From Bryobacter sp. (GTDB lineage Bacteria > Acidobacteriota > Terriglobia > Bryobacterales > Bryobacteraceae), in the NCBI GenBank assembly GCA_022843605.1, contig JALHNI010000059.1, positions 1 to 37,369 on the forward strand: a stretch of DNA of 37,369 bases, written 5' to 3'. A program made the position numbers and the translations under genes. The notes beneath the pieces are model-generated. The model was not told the DNA's origin. It did not search any database and worked only from the letters and a program-made list of their open reading frames with translations. Positions 1 to 8,388 of the stretch are shown here, piece by piece. How positions within the stretch are numbered: the first letter of the stretch is position 1; every line of letters starts with the position of its first letter.

Positions 1-2506
1 CGGTGGCGATGGCGTTGGGGCTACCCGGGAGGAGCCCGGCAGAAATCACTTCGGCGGGCAGACCGCAGAGACGGACGTTCGCGTTGCCGGTGGAGAGCGG
101 CAAACTGCCGTGACCGGTGAGGAAGAGCGTTTCGCGTGAACCAGCGGTGAAGGCGAAAGCCGAGAGTTGCTGGCCAAGGCTGAGGCGAGTGGGAAGCGAG
201 GGTTGGGCCTCGGCGGTAGGCATGAAGACGGTGTGAATGACTGTGCCGGCACGCTCGACGGTAATGGGCACGAAGGGCTTGCGGAGGTCGAGGACGTTGG
301 GAGTGAAGGCGACGATCTGGTCGCGGCCGGCGTAGCGGACTTCGGCGGCAACGCCATCGACGAGTACGCGCAGGTTCGCGCTGGGCGGCGGCTCGCCGGG
401 GGTGAAACCGGGCTCGCCGAAGATGGTGATGGCCTGATTGGGAGCGATGGGCCCGGCGAGGAAGCTGACGCTGCTGACGATGGTGGAAGCGGTGAACGGG
501 ACGGGGCGGAGGGTGAAGTACGCGACGGCTCCGTCATGGTCAGAGAGACGCTGATCGGCGGGGGCGTCGGCGTTGCCACGACCGTAGTAGAGGCGGCTGA
601 AGGCGGCGGCGAAGGGTGTATTGATCAGGATGTGGTCCAGCGTCTGGGTTTGGCCATCGAAGACATAGCTATAGTTGTCGTTCTGGGAAAGCGTGGTGGA
701 GAGGTTTCGGAAGCCGGGAAACTGGATCTCTTCGGTGAAGGAGTTCCAGTCGCCGGCGACGGCGGTGGGAAGGTTGGCGGGGAGTTGGGCGAGTTCCTCG
801 CGGACGGAGGCGAACTGGGCGGCACGTTTGGCCTGGACGCGAGCGTCTTCCAGATTGAGGCGGGAGCGCATGTGGACGCCCATGACGGCGAAGGCAAAGG
901 TACCCGCGCGGGCGCGGAGCAGGATGGGGGGCCGGTCATGCGTGATCTGGCCGGGAGTGTACTCGAGGTCCTTGGCGAGTTGGGCGACGGAGTCGACGGC
1001 GACGCGCGTGTAGCGGACCAGGAAGCCGGACGTGATGCCGCCGGGGTCGTTGGAGGGGGCGGTGAAAGCCAGATAGTCGAGCCCGATGGCATCGGCAGCG
1101 CGCTGGAGGGAAGGGAGATTTTCGGCTTCCTGAACGACGAGGACATCAGGCGAACCGAGGCTGATGGTGACGTAGGCCTTGAGCAGGGCAAGGCGTCGAG
1201 AATACTCGGCTGGTGGGGTGAGGGCAACGCCGTTGCCCTGATCGAGATCGTCGAAGAAGCGTTCGAGGTTGAGGGTGGCAACGGTAAACTCGCCGTCGGC
1301 TTTGGGGGGCGCCGGGGGCAAGGTGGGCAAAACGGGGAGGGTTTCGAGGGCGTTGGAGTAAAGGGTGTAGGTACGGGAGGCGAAGTCGAGGGGGCCGGTG
1401 AGGTTAGCGAGTTTGACGCCGGCGGGAAGCGGGGAGGCCAGGTTTACGCGGAGGAGATTGGGCCAGCGCGCTTCCGTTCTTCGGCGGAAGGGACGGGGCG
1501 CGTCGAGGGTGGCCCAGAAGAGGTTGTTGTCAGTGGGCGAGACAACGTAGAGGGTTTCGGCTTTGACGAGCATGCCTTCGTACTTTTCGAAGTCCTGGTT
1601 AGGCAGAAGGATCTGGGGAGCGGGGAGGGGCTGTCCCTGGGCGAGGAGGGTGAGAGTGGGGTTGATGAGTTCGGTGAGGGGGGCGCTGGCAGAGTCAGTT
1701 GCCGGACGAAACTCGACAACGTCAGCTTCTACCTGAAGCGAGTTTCCGACCTGAGCGACGGCCGGCGGCGCCGTTTGGGTGAAAACCAAGATGCCGGAGG
1801 AAGCCTCGGGGTCCGCTGTTTGGGATTGGAGGTAAAAGCCATTGGTGCGGCGGTAAGTGACAATGCCGGAGGTGCGAACGCGGCGGCCTTCGAGCGGACT
1901 GACGGGGCCGGGACCTTGGATTTGGGAGATGGTCCGGTTGAGGGTTTCCTGCACGGCGGCGCAATCAAAGGGTGGGGATTGACGGTTGCGCGGGGCGGGG
2001 GCGGCGATGGCGAAGTCGGCGGCGTTGTTATCGGTGTCGGTGCAGCCGTTGCGAGCGCGGAGGGCGGCGGTGGTGTTGGAGAGGTTGGCGGTGGGCGCGC
2101 CTTCGAATTCGTTGGCGGCGGCACCATAGCCGATAAGATCCTGCACCTGATTGTTGGCATTGACCAGGTAGACCTTGGCGGAACTGGAGGACATGGCGAC
2201 GGTGCCGGAGAAGTCGGGGGTGGGTAGGTTTTGGGTTCCGCCGGCACCGGCGGATTGCTGAATGAGGGCATACTGGCCGGCGGCGAGGGTACCGCTGAGC
2301 GCGGTGGTGATGCGCGTGGCGGACGTGGAGGCGGCATATTGGACGCTCCAGCCATCGAGAGACTGGGGCGCGACGCCGCGATTGAAGATCTCAATGAAGT
2401 CCTGCCGGAGGGTGGCGCCGGTATTGCCTCCGCCGCCATAGATCTGGCTAATGACGACTTGGGCGGTTGCCGGGCTGGCCAGAGCAAGCAGCAGAAGGAA
2501 GCGCAT
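1..2506 (-). CDS. Secreted EEP-family nuclease with lamin-tail and Solibacter C-terminal domains (3' end cut by window)
   Basis: About 835 codons are visible with no stop, so the gene runs off the left edge. The ATG at 2506 begins a signal peptide (MRFLLLLALASPATA), followed by a lamin-tail-like domain at about residues 17-120 (VISQIYGGGGN, DFIEIFNRG). An OB-like segment follows at about 165-250, then an endonuclease/exonuclease/phosphatase domain at about 400-670. The expected EEP signatures are present: TLNLERF, VVQEAE, GVHM, GDWNSF and SDHDGA, covering the metal-binding and catalytic Asn, Glu, His and Asp residues. From about residue 670 the sequence (VSSVSFLAGPIAPNQAITIF) matches the TIGR03437 'Solibacter C-terminal' type. 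The lamin-tail/OB/EEP order resembles ExeM-like extracellular nucleases. Likely role: an exported or surface-bound phosphodiesterase/DNase; the substrate is unknown. The plus-strand open frame over the same bases is its codon-aligned antisense shadow. Confidence 0.85.
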   Translation of the reverse strand, partial: MRFLLLLALASPATAQVVISQIYGGGGNTGATLRQDFIEIFNRGVAPQSLDGWSVQYAASTSATRITTALSGTLAAGQYALIQQSAGAGGTQNLPTPDFSGTVAMSSSSAKVYLVNANNQVQDLIGYGAAANEFEGAPTANLSNTTAALRARNGCTDTDNNAADFAIAAPAPRNRQSPPFDCAAVQETLNRTISQIQGPGPVSPLEGRRVRTSGIVTYRRTNGFYLQSQTADPEASSGILVFTQTAPPAVAQVGNSLQVEADVVEFRPATDSASAPLTELINPTLTLLAQGQPLPAPQILLPNQDFEKYEGMLVKAETLYVVSPTDNNLFWATLDAPRPFRRRTEARWPNLLRVNLASPLPAGVKLANLTGPLDFASRTYTLYSNALETLPVLPTLPPAPPKADGEFTVATLNLERFFDDLDQGNGVALTPPAEYSRRLALLKAYVTISLGSPDVLVVQEAENLPSLQRAADAIGLDYLAFTAPSNDPGGITSGFLVRYTRVAVDSVAQLAKDLEYTPGQITHDRPPILLRARAGTFAFAVMGVHMRSRLNLEDARVQAKRAAQFASVREELAQLPANLPTAVAGDWNSFTEEIQFPGFRNLSTTLSQNDNYSYVFDGQTQTLDHILINTPFAAAFSRLYYGRGNADAPADQRLSDHDGAVAYFTLRPVPFTASTIVSSVSFLAGPIAPNQAITIFGEPGFTPGEPPPSANLRVLVDGVAAEVRYAGRDQIVAFTPNVLDLRKPFVPITVERAGTVIHTVFMPTAEAQPSLPTRLSLGQQLSAFAFTAGSRETLFLTGHGSLPLSTGNANVRLCGLPAEVISAGLLPGSPNAIAT

Positions 2507-2542
2507 CCTGCGATTGTAGCGGGCTTGTGGGAAGCTGTGATC

Positions 2543-4717
2543 GTGCGCATTTATGCATTTTTCGCGCTGATGAGCGCGGCCTACGGGGCCAGTACGACCA
2601 CCTGGGAGATGAACACTTTTCAGGATTTTGTGAAGGGGAAGTTTTCGGGCGTGGCGCTGACGCGGGATGGGCGATTGGAGCGGGCGCCGGCGATGAAGCT
2701 GTGGTTTGATCCGGAGGAATCGGCAATCTGGTCGGTGGCGGCGGGTGCGGACGGGCGGGTGTATCTGGGGACGGGTCCGCGAGGGAAGCTGTTTGAGGTG
2801 GATGCGACGGGGAAGGGCAAACTGCTGTGGACCGCGCCGCAGCCGATGATCTTCGCGGTGACGGTGGATGCGAAGGGCGTGGTGTATGCGGGGACGTCGC
2901 CGGACGGGCGGGTCTACCGGATTGAGAACGGGCGGGCGGCGGAGTACTACAATCCGCGGGCGAAGTACATCTGGACGTTGGCCGTGGGGACGGACGGGCG
3001 CCTGTGGGTGGGGACAGGAGACGAGGGTAAGGTGCATGTGGTGACGAACGGGCGGGGCGAGGTGCACTACGAGACGGGACAAACGCATGTGACGGCGTTG
3101 GCGCTGGATGGGCAGGGTCGGGTGTTGGCCGGCACGGAGCCGAACGGGATTCTCTACCGCATTACAGCAAAGGACAAGGCGTTTGCGCTGTACGATGCGG
3201 CCTTGCCGGAGATCCGAACGGTGGTGGCGGCAGCGGACGGGAGCATCTATGTGGCGGCCCTCGGCGGGTCCTTAGCGAAGAAGACGTCAGCGGTGACGGC
3301 GAATCCCGGTACCCCGGCGGTGAGCGGCGCGCCGATCAGCATTACGGTGACGGACGACGCACAGGCGGGCCTCGACCTGAAGGCCAAGGAGGCCAAGCCC
3401 GCAACGGGAGGAACCACGGCGGCGGTGACGTCGGCGTTAGTGCCGGCGGTGGAGTACGCGGGCGTGGAGAAGGCGGCGATCTACCGGATTCAGCCGGACA
3501 ACACGGTGGAGACGCTGTGGACGAGCAAGGAAGAGAATGTCTATGACCTACTGGAGCAGGAGGGCGCGCTGTATTTCGCGACCGACTTGCAGGGGCGCAT
3601 TTACAAACGGACAGCCGACAACCAGATTTCGTTGATCGCGCAGACAGAGCAGGGGGAGACGACGCGCCTGGTGACGGTGAAGGGGGCGATGCTGGCGGCA
3701 ACGGCGAATCGGGGACAGCTATTCCGGCTGACACCGAGTGCATCGGCGGCAGCGCAGTATGAGTCCCCGGTGCATGATGCGAATACGGTGGCGCGTTGGG
3801 GCCGGTTGCTGGTGACGGGCGGCGGGGCGAGCCGGTTTGAGACGCGGAGCGGGAATACGTCGCGGCCGGACCGGAACTGGAGCGATTGGGAAGCGTCGCC
3901 GGCGGCGGCCAAGTTGGTGAGTCCGCCGGCGCGGTATGTGCAGTGGCGGGCGACGGTTGCGGATCCTGTGGAGGCGGTACGGTTGGCGTATGTGCCACAG
4001 AATACGCCGCCAGTGATGAAGTCGATTACGGTGGTGGGACAGACGGTGGCTTCGCAAGTGGCGACCAAGCCCGCGGCCGCGGCTCCGGCGGCGACGGCGG
4101 CCTATACGTTGACGGTGACCGATACGGGCGAGACGGGGCAGCAAGCCTCGGCGGGAACGCCAACGCAAACGATTGGCCGGTCTTCGACGCGGCAGTTGGT
4201 GGTCGTGTGGCAGGGCGAGGATGCGGACGGGGACGCGCTGCAGTATACGTTGACTTACCGCGGCGAGGGAGAGTCGCGGTGGAAGATGCTGAAGGCGAAT
4301 ACGGGGGAACTGGCGTTAACGATGGATGCCGATGTGTTCGCGGATGGTCGTTATTGGTTCCGGGTAGTGGCGTCGGACCGGTTGGCCAATGCGGGCGAGG
4401 CGGGGCGGGAGACGGAGTTGGTGAGCGGTCCGGTGGTGGTGGACAATACGCCGCCTTCGATCACGTCGGTGCGGGCAAATGGGCGTTTGGAGTACGTGTT
4501 GGCAGCGCAGGACGGGTTGAGCGAATTGCGGCGGGCTGAGTATTCGGTGGATGCGGGGAACTGGAATCTGCTGGAGGCGGAGGACGGAGTGACGGACTCG
4601 TTGACGGAGAGTTTCCGGCTGAGACTGCCGTCGTTAACGCCAGGGGAGCATACTTTGACGTTCCGTGTGTTCGACGCGGCGGGGAACGTCACGGCACGTA
4701 AGGTGTTGGTGGAGTAG
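2543..4717 (+). CDS. Exported beta-propeller protein with C-terminal fibronectin/Ig-like region
   Basis: The open frame extends upstream to 2231, but that part is antisense to the nuclease gene. The GTG at 2543 gives a signal peptide (MRIYAFFALMSAAYGA) and has a GGGAAG stretch about 8 nt upstream, so I chose it; GTG at 2537 is the alternative. The product is about 724 residues. Residues 40-280 contain propeller-like blades of the form DGRVYLGTGPRGKLF, GVVYAGTSPDGRVYRI, GRLWVGTGDEGKV and GRVLAGTEPNGILYRI. A proline/alanine-rich linker follows, then a C-terminal part with Ig/fibronectin-like strands (VVWQGEDADGDALQYTLTYR, VDNTPPSITSV). No catalytic motif was seen. Its start lies only 36 bp from the divergent nuclease start, so the two promoters must overlap each other or the genes. 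The function is unknown; a surface or periplasmic binding protein is most likely. Confidence 0.75.
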   Translation: MRIYAFFALMSAAYGASTTTWEMNTFQDFVKGKFSGVALTRDGRLERAPAMKLWFDPEESAIWSVAAGADGRVYLGTGPRGKLFEVDATGKGKLLWTAPQPMIFAVTVDAKGVVYAGTSPDGRVYRIENGRAAEYYNPRAKYIWTLAVGTDGRLWVGTGDEGKVHVVTNGRGEVHYETGQTHVTALALDGQGRVLAGTEPNGILYRITAKDKAFALYDAALPEIRTVVAAADGSIYVAALGGSLAKKTSAVTANPGTPAVSGAPISITVTDDAQAGLDLKAKEAKPATGGTTAAVTSALVPAVEYAGVEKAAIYRIQPDNTVETLWTSKEENVYDLLEQEGALYFATDLQGRIYKRTADNQISLIAQTEQGETTRLVTVKGAMLAATANRGQLFRLTPSASAAAQYESPVHDANTVARWGRLLVTGGGASRFETRSGNTSRPDRNWSDWEASPAAAKLVSPPARYVQWRATVADPVEAVRLAYVPQNTPPVMKSITVVGQTVASQVATKPAAAAPAATAAYTLTVTDTGETGQQASAGTPTQTIGRSSTRQLVVVWQGEDADGDALQYTLTYRGEGESRWKMLKANTGELALTMDADVFADGRYWFRVVASDRLANAGEAGRETELVSGPVVVDNTPPSITSVRANGRLEYVLAAQDGLSELRRAEYSVDAGNWNLLEAEDGVTDSLTESFRLRLPSLTPGEHTLTFRVFDAAGNVTARKVLVE

Positions 4718-4826
4718 TACCCGAAGGCGAGTGCGCGCAGTACTAAGGCCCTTGCCGTAGTTGCAAAATCTTCGGTACCATTTGGGGATCACGTCCACGC
4801 CAGCCGTGCCTTAGTCTGGGGTTGCT

Positions 4827-5045
4827 ATGAAGAACCGAACCGGCGAAATCATCCGTTTGAATGAGATTTTGGGCGTGGGGTACGTGCGGGATCCTCAGGC
4901 GCGGGAATTGTTTCCGTTTCGGGTGGCGGAGACGGTGCGGCCGATCCGCGAGGGCGACAGTGTGACGTTTGTGGTGGAGCGCGACTGGGCGCGGTCACTG
5001 ATGGTGGTGCGGGGCGAGGCCCTTGCCCACGCCGCACATGCCTAA
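4827..5045 (+). CDS. Small cold-shock-like (OB-fold) protein
   Basis: A 72-residue product with ATG at 4827 and a weak GGGG ribosome-binding stretch just upstream. The N-terminal GEIIRLNEILGVGYVRDP and the later IREGDSVTFVVE align by eye with the cold-shock-domain pattern (G-x-V-K-W-F-N-x-x-K-G-[FY]-G-[FY]-I, then REGxxVxFxV). The aromatic RNP1/RNP2 residues that bind single-stranded nucleic acid are mostly missing. This could be a divergent CSD-like OB-fold protein that binds nucleic acid weakly or not at all. The family assignment is inference from pattern resemblance only. It stands alone between the propeller gene and the M48 peptidase on the same strand, with about 110 bp upstream in which no strong promoter was recognised. 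Confidence 0.55.
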   Translation: MKNRTGEIIRLNEILGVGYVRDPQARELFPFRVAETVRPIREGDSVTFVVERDWARSLMVVRGEALAHAAHA

Positions 5046-5095
5046 AGCGCCGATCAGGGGTTATCGGCCGCGCCGGTTCTACCGATAGACGGGGC

Positions 5096-6280
5096 GTGGT
5101 TTGGTTACAACTTGACTCCGCCGCGGCCCGCACCATCCCGATCCTGTTTGCGGCCATCGTTGGCGTCCTGACGATTCCCGCGTTCATCACCTGGAGACTG
5201 GCGCGCCGAGGGGAGGGTGGCTGGGCGGAACTCACCTGGTATGGGTCCTGGGTGGTCTGGATCGCCCTGGAACGTTACCTGGACCTCTCAGGCAGCCTTG
5301 GCGAGGTATTCCCTGGCCTAAGCCGGTTCGCGGCGCCGACCCTGAGTTTTCTACTGCCGGGCGTGATCTCGATGGTGACCTGCTGGAGCATTTGGCACTG
5401 GCCGCCTCGACAACCGGTCAGCTTTGCGCACTGCCTGAGGCGCGAGGCCGAAGATTCGGCGAAGTTCCTCTACCTCGCACTGTGTCTCTCGATCATCGGC
5501 TATCCCTGGTCTCCGGGACACGAAATTCCCTACATGGCGATGATCCTGCCAGCCGCAACGGTCGCGGTGATCTTCGAGCGCCTGAGCCGCACGCAGAACA
5601 CCGGGGAAAAACTTCCAGCGGAAGCCCCCCTGCATCAGCGCGCAACCGCCTTGGCTGAGCGAGCGGGGACGAGGCTGGATAGCGTGCGAACTCTACCGGA
5701 CGATCCGTTCGCCGGGTCGATGGCAGGTGCACAGAATCGGCAGATCGTAATCTCAGCCGCGTTTGAGCGCACCTTGCCGGCCGCACAAGTGGATTTCGTA
5801 CTCGCACACGAAATCGCGCATGTGAAGCACCGTGACTCCCTCCGCCATTTTCTCTTCGTCTTAGCCTATCTGGCCACGGTCGACCTAGCGCTGCGGCAGG
5901 TCCTGCCCCTGGTGTTGCATCCGGCCTGGCACATCCTGCCGCAAGTCGCGGCGGCTATGCTCAGCGTGCGTCTAGTTTGCCACCGATCCGAGTACCAGGC
6001 GGACGCCTTGGCCGCCGAAATGACCAGCCCGGAGACTGCCGTGCGTTGCCTTCTCACCCTTGGACGCCTGAACCAATCCCCGCTGACTTGGCATCCGATT
6101 CTTGAGGCTTTCGCGAGCCATCCTTCACCGCTGAATCGCATGCAGGCGATCGCGCAGAGGTACGGCAAGTCGAGCGAGTGGTTGCGCGGCTTGATGGTGG
6201 AGGAGTACCCAAACAGGGACCTGCGAGCGCTAACGGCGCTGCACGAGAACGAAACACGGCCAGTTCCGCTGTTATCCTAA
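5096..6280 (+). CDS. M48-family (BlaR1/Ste24-like) membrane zinc peptidase
   Basis: A 394-residue protein with several hydrophobic segments in the first 165 residues (for example ARTIPILFAAIVGVLTIPAF), consistent with an integral membrane protein. The zinc motif HEIAH is at 238-242, and the third ligand lies in SEYQADALA (Glu299, Asp303), the M48 arrangement. A hydrophobic segment separates the two, as in M48/M56 peptidases. No sensor or regulator neighbour of the BlaR1-BlaI kind is adjacent, so a housekeeping membrane-protein quality-control or processing role is as likely as signalling. The GTG at 5096 is the only in-frame start before the first transmembrane segment. Its ribosome-binding site is poor (GGGG only one base upstream), so the exact start is uncertain. 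The peptidase family call is firm; the substrate is unknown. Confidence 0.82.
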   Translation: MVWLQLDSAAARTIPILFAAIVGVLTIPAFITWRLARRGEGGWAELTWYGSWVVWIALERYLDLSGSLGEVFPGLSRFAAPTLSFLLPGVISMVTCWSIWHWPPRQPVSFAHCLRREAEDSAKFLYLALCLSIIGYPWSPGHEIPYMAMILPAATVAVIFERLSRTQNTGEKLPAEAPLHQRATALAERAGTRLDSVRTLPDDPFAGSMAGAQNRQIVISAAFERTLPAAQVDFVLAHEIAHVKHRDSLRHFLFVLAYLATVDLALRQVLPLVLHPAWHILPQVAAAMLSVRLVCHRSEYQADALAAEMTSPETAVRCLLTLGRLNQSPLTWHPILEAFASHPSPLNRMQAIAQRYGKSSEWLRGLMVEEYPNRDLRALTALHENETRPVPLLS

Positions 6281-6312
6281 TAGGCGAGAAATTCCCTAGG
6301 AGCAACGATTCC

Positions 6313-7584
6313 ATGTCTGAAGATTTTTCGCGCCGCACCCTCGTGAAGACTGCCGCGCTCGCCGCCGGCCCCGCCGTCCTTTCGGCCCTTGGGCAAAACA
6401 GCAAGCTGAAGGTTGGATTCGTCGGCGTCGGTGGACGCGGCTTCTACCTGATGGAGCGGATGTACGTCGGCAGCAAGGAATCTGTCGAAGTGGTGGGCGT
6501 TTGCGACACCTACGAAGGGAACAAGAATCGCGGTAAGGATCGCGTACAGACGATGGGCGGCAACACGCCCAAGACCTACACGGACTACCAGGAATTGCTG
6601 GCGGACCCGACGATCGATGTGGTGTTTATCGCGACGCCGGAGCATCTGCACCACTCGATGGCGCTGGCGGCGCTGAAGGCGAAGAAGCACATTTATCTCG
6701 AGAAGCCGATCGCGCACACGATTGAGGAAGGCGCCGAGATCGTGGCGGCGGCGGAGAAGGCCGGCAAGTTCGTCCAAGTGGGCACGCAGAACCGTTCGAA
6801 CTCGCTCTACATCAAGGCCAAGGAGATGGTGGACAAAGGCATGATCGGCGAAGTGCACTATGTGCGCGCCTTCTGGTATCGCAACTCCACCGAAGACAAT
6901 CCGTCCTGGCGCTACGCGATTCCGGCGGACACCAACGAGCAGAATACGGATTGGAAGAAGTTTGTGGGCCCGGCGAAGATGCGGCCGTTCGACAAGCAGC
7001 GCTACTTCCAATGGCGCTTGTACTCGGATTACTCGAGCGGCATTTCCACGGACTTACTCGTGCACCAGACCGATATCACGAATTTTGTGTGCGGCAAGAC
7101 GGAGCCTCTGTCGTGTGTGGCGTCAGGCGGCATTTACCGGTGGACCGGGGCAAACGACGATCGCGAAGTGAACGATTGCCTTTCGGCGATCTACGAGTAT
7201 CCGGGTAAGTTCCACATCAACTACTCGTGTTACTTCGGCAACGAGAACTTTGGCTACGGCGAGCAGTTTATGGGCAACGAAGGCACGATTGAGGTGTTGA
7301 ACCGCCAATCAATTATCTTCACGCCGGAGACGTTCCGCGGCAAGGCGCCGGCTCATGTGCAGGCGCGCAAGGCGGAACGGATCGACATGCCCGGCAACGA
7401 CAACAAAGCCGTCGAGGCCCACGTCCGTAACCTGATGGAAACCATCCAGGGCAAGGCCAAATTGACGACCCCGCCCAAGATGGGCCAGCAGGCGGCGATC
7501 GGCGGCTACCTGGCAACGATGTCGCTCAAGACGAACAAGAAGATCCTCTGGGATGAGCGGACCCAGAAGTACAAGAACGCTTAG
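6313..7584 (+). CDS. Tat-exported Gfo/Idh/MocA-family oxidoreductase
   Basis: A 423-residue NAD(P)-dependent sugar-dehydrogenase-like protein. The ATG at 6313 follows an AGGAG about 10 nt upstream and begins a twin-arginine signal (SRRTLVKTAALAAGPAVL). The Rossmann fold follows: KVGFVGVGGRG near residues 38-48, then DVVFIATPEHLHHSMALAAL and the family hallmark EKPIAHTIEEG, with the C-terminal catalytic/substrate domain after that. Family knowledge: these enzymes oxidise or reduce sugars and related polyols, and Tat-exported versions carry their cofactor already bound. The exact substrate cannot be read from sequence. It starts 32 bp after the M48 gene and ends 6 bp from the convergent PEP-CTERM gene. 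Confidence 0.9.
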   Translation: MSEDFSRRTLVKTAALAAGPAVLSALGQNSKLKVGFVGVGGRGFYLMERMYVGSKESVEVVGVCDTYEGNKNRGKDRVQTMGGNTPKTYTDYQELLADPTIDVVFIATPEHLHHSMALAALKAKKHIYLEKPIAHTIEEGAEIVAAAEKAGKFVQVGTQNRSNSLYIKAKEMVDKGMIGEVHYVRAFWYRNSTEDNPSWRYAIPADTNEQNTDWKKFVGPAKMRPFDKQRYFQWRLYSDYSSGISTDLLVHQTDITNFVCGKTEPLSCVASGGIYRWTGANDDREVNDCLSAIYEYPGKFHINYSCYFGNENFGYGEQFMGNEGTIEVLNRQSIIFTPETFRGKAPAHVQARKAERIDMPGNDNKAVEAHVRNLMETIQGKAKLTTPPKMGQQAAIGGYLATMSLKTNKKILWDERTQKYKNA

Positions 7585-7590
7585 GCGAGC

Positions 7591-8286
7591 CTAACGCCGG
7601 CGACGGCGAAGCCAGAGCAAACCGGCACATGCCGAAGGCAGGAGCAGGACGGTTCCGGGCTCCGGAACGCTGCTGGTCGCAGTCACTCCGAAGTTATCCA
7701 CGTTCGCCGTTTGGCTAAAGGGAAGAGACTGCCCAAAGTCAGCCCCCAGAACCAGGTAACCGAAGGTGATCGGCGCACCGAGGGCGGAGAAATCCGGGCG
7801 AACCGCGCCGCTACCGCAGGTGGCATCAATGCGGCAAAAGTTATTCTGGCCGAGGTTTCCGGACGAGTAAGCGGCCCAATTCGCGCCGGGGGTGTTATTC
7901 GTGGCGACTTGGAAGAAATGGCCCCCCTGCTCGAGAAGCGGGCGAATTTGCAGGTACGCAGAACCGGTTTGGCCGGTGACAAACTGATCCCAGGCGAAGG
8001 ATACGATGGCGAGAGCGCCTTCGGTGGCGGGATCGTAGGTTGCACCGCTCCAGATGCTGGATCCGTTGAGTTGTTGACCCAGGGTACTGTACGTGAGCAA
8101 CATTTCGCGGTAGGCGTCGGGGTTGCCTCCGGTGGCAATGACGGCGGGGGTGGTGACGCCGCCACCTCCACCATCGTCGAAGGTCTTAGTGGTGGTCCAG
8201 CCGGTGGAAAAATCCCCATCGATGTAGTTGGTCGTCGCCGCAGCGGCAATCGTCGCGGAGAGCAGCAGGCCGTAGAATACGCGCAT
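7591..8286 (-). CDS. PEP-CTERM sorting-domain secreted protein
   Basis: A 231-residue protein with an N-terminal signal peptide (MRVFYGLLLSATIAAAATT). Its C-terminus is a textbook PEP-CTERM tail: VPEPGT, a hydrophobic stretch (VLLLPSACAGLLWL) and a terminal arginine cluster. Such tails are recognised by an exosortase (EpsH type), which cleaves and anchors or releases the protein, often in exopolysaccharide producers. No exosortase is present in this window, so the sorting enzyme must be elsewhere. The body (about residues 25-200) is glycine-, asparagine- and threonine-rich and shows no recognised domain. An AAGGAG lies 8 nt before the ATG, so the start is well supported. The function of the mature protein is unknown. 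Confidence 0.88.
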   Translation of the reverse strand: MRVFYGLLLSATIAAAATTNYIDGDFSTGWTTTKTFDDGGGGGVTTPAVIATGGNPDAYREMLLTYSTLGQQLNGSSIWSGATYDPATEGALAIVSFAWDQFVTGQTGSAYLQIRPLLEQGGHFFQVATNNTPGANWAAYSSGNLGQNNFCRIDATCGSGAVRPDFSALGAPITFGYLVLGADFGQSLPFSQTANVDNFGVTATSSVPEPGTVLLLPSACAGLLWLRRRRR

Positions 8287-8388
8287 AAAACAGGCTCCTT
8301 GAAATGAAGAGGCCGAGAACCGCGAGGCGATTTTCGGGGTCTACGATTTCATGCGCGAAGCTCTACGAAACGGGGTCAGACAAATCGA

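Noticed and set aside
167..2227. 686-codon plus-strand open frame with glycine/glutamate-rich translation
   Set aside because: It is the codon-aligned antisense of the minus-strand nuclease gene, whose translation has a signal peptide and all EEP motifs; the plus-strand product matches nothing recognisable.
4718..4826. Promoter for the small cold-shock-like gene (TTGCCG, spacer, GTACCA)
   Set aside because: The -10 match is too poor, and sigma-factor preferences in this group are not known well enough to call it.
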